The notes below the pieces were generated by a model that was not told where the DNA came from, ran no database searches, and was given only the letters and a program-made list of their open reading frames with translations. Of a DNA stretch of 64,000 bases, positions 61,889 through 64,000 are shown piece by piece (position 1 is the stretch's first letter; each line of letters begins with the position of its first letter). Origin of the DNA: Tridacna crocea (taxonomy: Eukaryota > Mollusca > Bivalvia > Cardiida > Cardiidae); the NCBI GenBank assembly GCA_943736015.1, contig OX031061.1, positions 18,361,290-18,425,289 on the forward strand, read 5' to 3'. The position numbers and the translations under genes were made by a program.

Positions 61889-62833
61889 TACATATTGATA
61901 GGTAAGGATTTAAATGGAAACATTGTGTTAATCATCAAAGAACCTATTACATGTACAACTATTGTTGCCAATGCAGATCAAGAACTGACTTACAAGTTGT
62001 TATTGTATTTTACATGTACATTTTGTATTCTACTGTTCTTAATCTAGACAGTCTTCGATATTATGTACCGGTAGACAAATAATACATAATTATTGTGACA
62101 CATTGTTACAAACTGTTAATAAAGAATGCAATTAAGTTCTAGTTCGTTTTCTTCTCAGTCCCTAATATCTCTTCCAATATGGGTAACACATTGATAAGAA
62201 TTTAGTAATCAAGTTTATGTGAAAATTCCAAATTTGATAAGAATTTAGTAGACAAGTTTCTGTGAAAATTCCGACTTTGTTTCAGGTTTAAGTTTAAATC
62301 TAAATAGGGATGACTAAAAATAGAGTGTCTTTCTGTTAGTCGCACAGTGTCACATGTATGACAATCTCTCGCACAAGTACCTGATTGGAAAACATTGTGT
62401 TGAAGACTTCATTACTAAACTAGTTTAAAAATACTATTTACAGAGAAAGCCAGATTTATGATCTGTAAAAAGGGGGCTTAATGCATCTGCAAAAACCAGA
62501 TGGAGAGATTGCTTTTTATGAGCTTCCACTTTCAACAAGGTATCACTTATTGTATATGACAACAAGATTTTATTAGTCCTGCACTACACGTTTTATATCA
62601 CTTGCTTCAATCCGCAAAAAAATCAAGATCACTGTAAAAGTAAAATGTCCCTCTTACAAACTAGAAGTCAAGATCAGACTATACAGTCTGCAGTCTGATC
62701 TTTGATCTATAGAATCTGCTACTTTGTCAGACATTGTTGCAAAATTCCCTTGAAACTATGGTGTCTGTCTTCTTTCTTAGATTTAGAGGGTCATTTTAAT
62801 TGATTTAACTCTCTGACGGTAAATGGAAGTCTC
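61889..62833. other. Unassigned; short duplications and palindromic repeat
   Basis: A 43 bp direct duplication (GATAAGAATTTAGTA...GTGAAAATTCC at 62193 and 62236) and a GATCAGACTATACAGTCTGC...GTCTGATC repeat at 62665-62705. No gene recognised. Confidence 0.45.
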
Positions 62834-63050
62834 AACTCATTACTACACAAGGTTTCAGACTAGTCCAAGTAGAAAGGATTGACAGGTAACTAATTCATTG
62901 TAGAGCACTTGATGGCATTTATCTTTAAATGGTACAAAACCTTGTGGTGAAAGGAGAAAATGCTGGCTACAGCATTTTCTCCATTTCCCCCATGTTTTCC
63001 AATGGCTTCCTTTACAGTATAATTAAAATTTGGAATCTTGTAATAAAGGG
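62834..63050 (+). mobile_element. TTAA-palindrome MITE, forward
   Basis: AACTCATTACTACACAAGG to GTAATAAAGGGTTAA, apex GCTGGCTACAGC. Confidence 0.65.
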
Positions 63051-63217
63051 TTAAAGAACTTTCAATAAGCTAAAAAAAAAATCTGGCAAAATATTTAAAT
63101 TGGGTTGTTTTGTAGGCAAATCACAAAAAATTCCGATGATAGCAAAACAAAGTCTGTCATAGTTCACAGACAAAGAATTTAATGTTAAACTTTGCTACCC
63201 CCACTTCTCTCTTTCTC

Positions 63218-63255
63218 CCCCCCCCCCCCCACACACACACACACACACAAAAAAA
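63218..63255. repeat. Poly-C and (CA)n tract
   Basis: A run of about 13 C followed by (CA)n of about nine units, then poly-A, immediately left of the chimeric MITE. Confidence 0.9.
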
Positions 63256-63514
63256 GACAAATTTTAGACTCTTTCAAATTCAAAGAGTTTGCAGACAACA
63301 ATTTCACAGTTGATACAAATGGCAGAAAGTTCTCCAAATGGGTAGAAAACACTGTGGAAAAAGGAAAAATTGCTAGTTACAAGCAATTTCTCCTTTTCCC
63401 CCAGTGTTTCAAAAGTATGCATGGATACCAGCATTTTCTTCTTTTCCCACAACGGCTTTCCAAGGGCTTCTTTCTTTGGGTCATTAAAAGTCGAGATCAT
63501 GTGGTAGAGTTAAA
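63254..63514 (+). mobile_element. Chimeric TTAA-palindrome MITE (type B joined to type A)
   Basis: The left arm and palindrome are type B (GGCAGAAAGTTCTCCAAATG, ATTGCTAGTTACAAGCAAT). After GTGTTTCAAAAG it switches to a type A right half (ATACCAGCATTTTCTTC...GGGCTTCTTTCTTTGGGTC) and ends GTGGTAGAGTTAA. Confidence 0.7.
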
Positions 63515-63854
63515 GCCACTGAAAACACCACGATTGTTCCTAATTTAGACACCTTTTCATCAGAAAGTATCCCATCATATATGCCCAAAGCCAGACTGCA
63601 TTTTCTGTATGGTCTGATTTTTTTAATACACTATCTGCCAAAAGGATGTTGAGTTACGCTGGGCAGCCAAAGAGTTTAAAATCTAAATGTATCTACACCA
63701 GGGAACAAAATAATTTTCCTTCTAACCTCAGTAATTCTCATCTTCATGTGCTTAATCCTATTCTGAAAATCATTACTGTAATGTAACATAAAAATCCAAT
63801 TTTTTGTGGTTTACAAGCTCTGTCTTTTAGACTACAAGAAAGCTATTTTTCATT

Positions 63855-64000
63855 AATCCTTCACTGCAAAACCCTGATTTCAAGGACTCTGAGATAGAAG
63901 ACTTTTAAAAACATTGCAAGAAAAGGATAGAATGCTGGTAATTAGCATTTTCTCTTTTTCACACAATGTTTTCTATCCTATCAGACAAATTCCATCTTTT
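63855..64000 (-). mobile_element. TTAA-palindrome MITE, reverse, cut by window edge
   Basis: ATTAATCCTTCACTGCAAAA, CTCTGAGATAGAAGACTTTT, apex GCTGGTAATTAGC; it continues past the end of the window. Confidence 0.65.

Overview
The window is animal nuclear DNA: AT-rich, with GT-AG split genes, long repeat-filled introns and no bacterial-style gene packing. The repeat content (pearl/Helentron-like elements with ~150-160 bp tandem cores and ACGG tetranucleotides, tRNA-headed SINEs, many short palindromic elements) is typical of bivalve molluscs. The species cannot be named from the sequence alone.

Genes. The one fully readable gene is selenoprotein O (SELENOO) on the + strand, 39978-58521, in 14 coding exons that join in phase to a 665-residue protein. 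It has a basic mitochondrial presequence, the SelO pseudokinase/AMPylase core and a C-terminal Val-Thr-Sec-Ser-Ser end, where an in-frame TGA (58510-58512) precedes the TAA stop. A textbook type II SECIS element lies about 1.6 kb downstream at 60091-60155, so the 3' UTR is long; AATAAA at 60548 is a plausible polyadenylation signal. Three pieces of other genes lie on the - strand. The first is the transmembrane exon (34077-34170) and terminal cytoplasmic-tail exon (22991-23252) of a single-pass receptor-like protein. The other two are isolated candidate terminal exons at 16891-17082 and 41588-41714.

Repeats dominate the rest. The most striking is one family of ~220-230 bp TTAA-flanked elements with a ~60 nt near-perfect palindrome at the centre and ends resembling piggyBac-type MITEs. 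I count roughly 75 whole or broken copies in both orientations. They fill most SELENOO introns and the 3' UTR between the Sec codon and the SECIS. Three apical-sequence types (A, B, C) keep perfect pairing, and nested copies show directly that insertion duplicates TTAA.

Layout: 1-9165, unique sequence, scattered MITEs and SINEs; 9166-14477, an unclassified head-to-tail pair of elements with identical ends and unrelated interiors; 14478-17082, MITE chain and a - strand terminal exon; 17340-17570, tRNA-derived SINE; 17961-19846, a 1.9 kb foldback element with ACGG-rich arms; 20774-24138, inverted duplication, pearl-like array, receptor tail exon and a second foldback element; 24240-29560, two Helentron-like elements and a 72 bp minisatellite; 30650-39580, MITEs, a GACCCATGGGTC palindromic element and the receptor TM exon; 39700-60560, SELENOO; 60700-64000, further MITEs and small tandem repeats.
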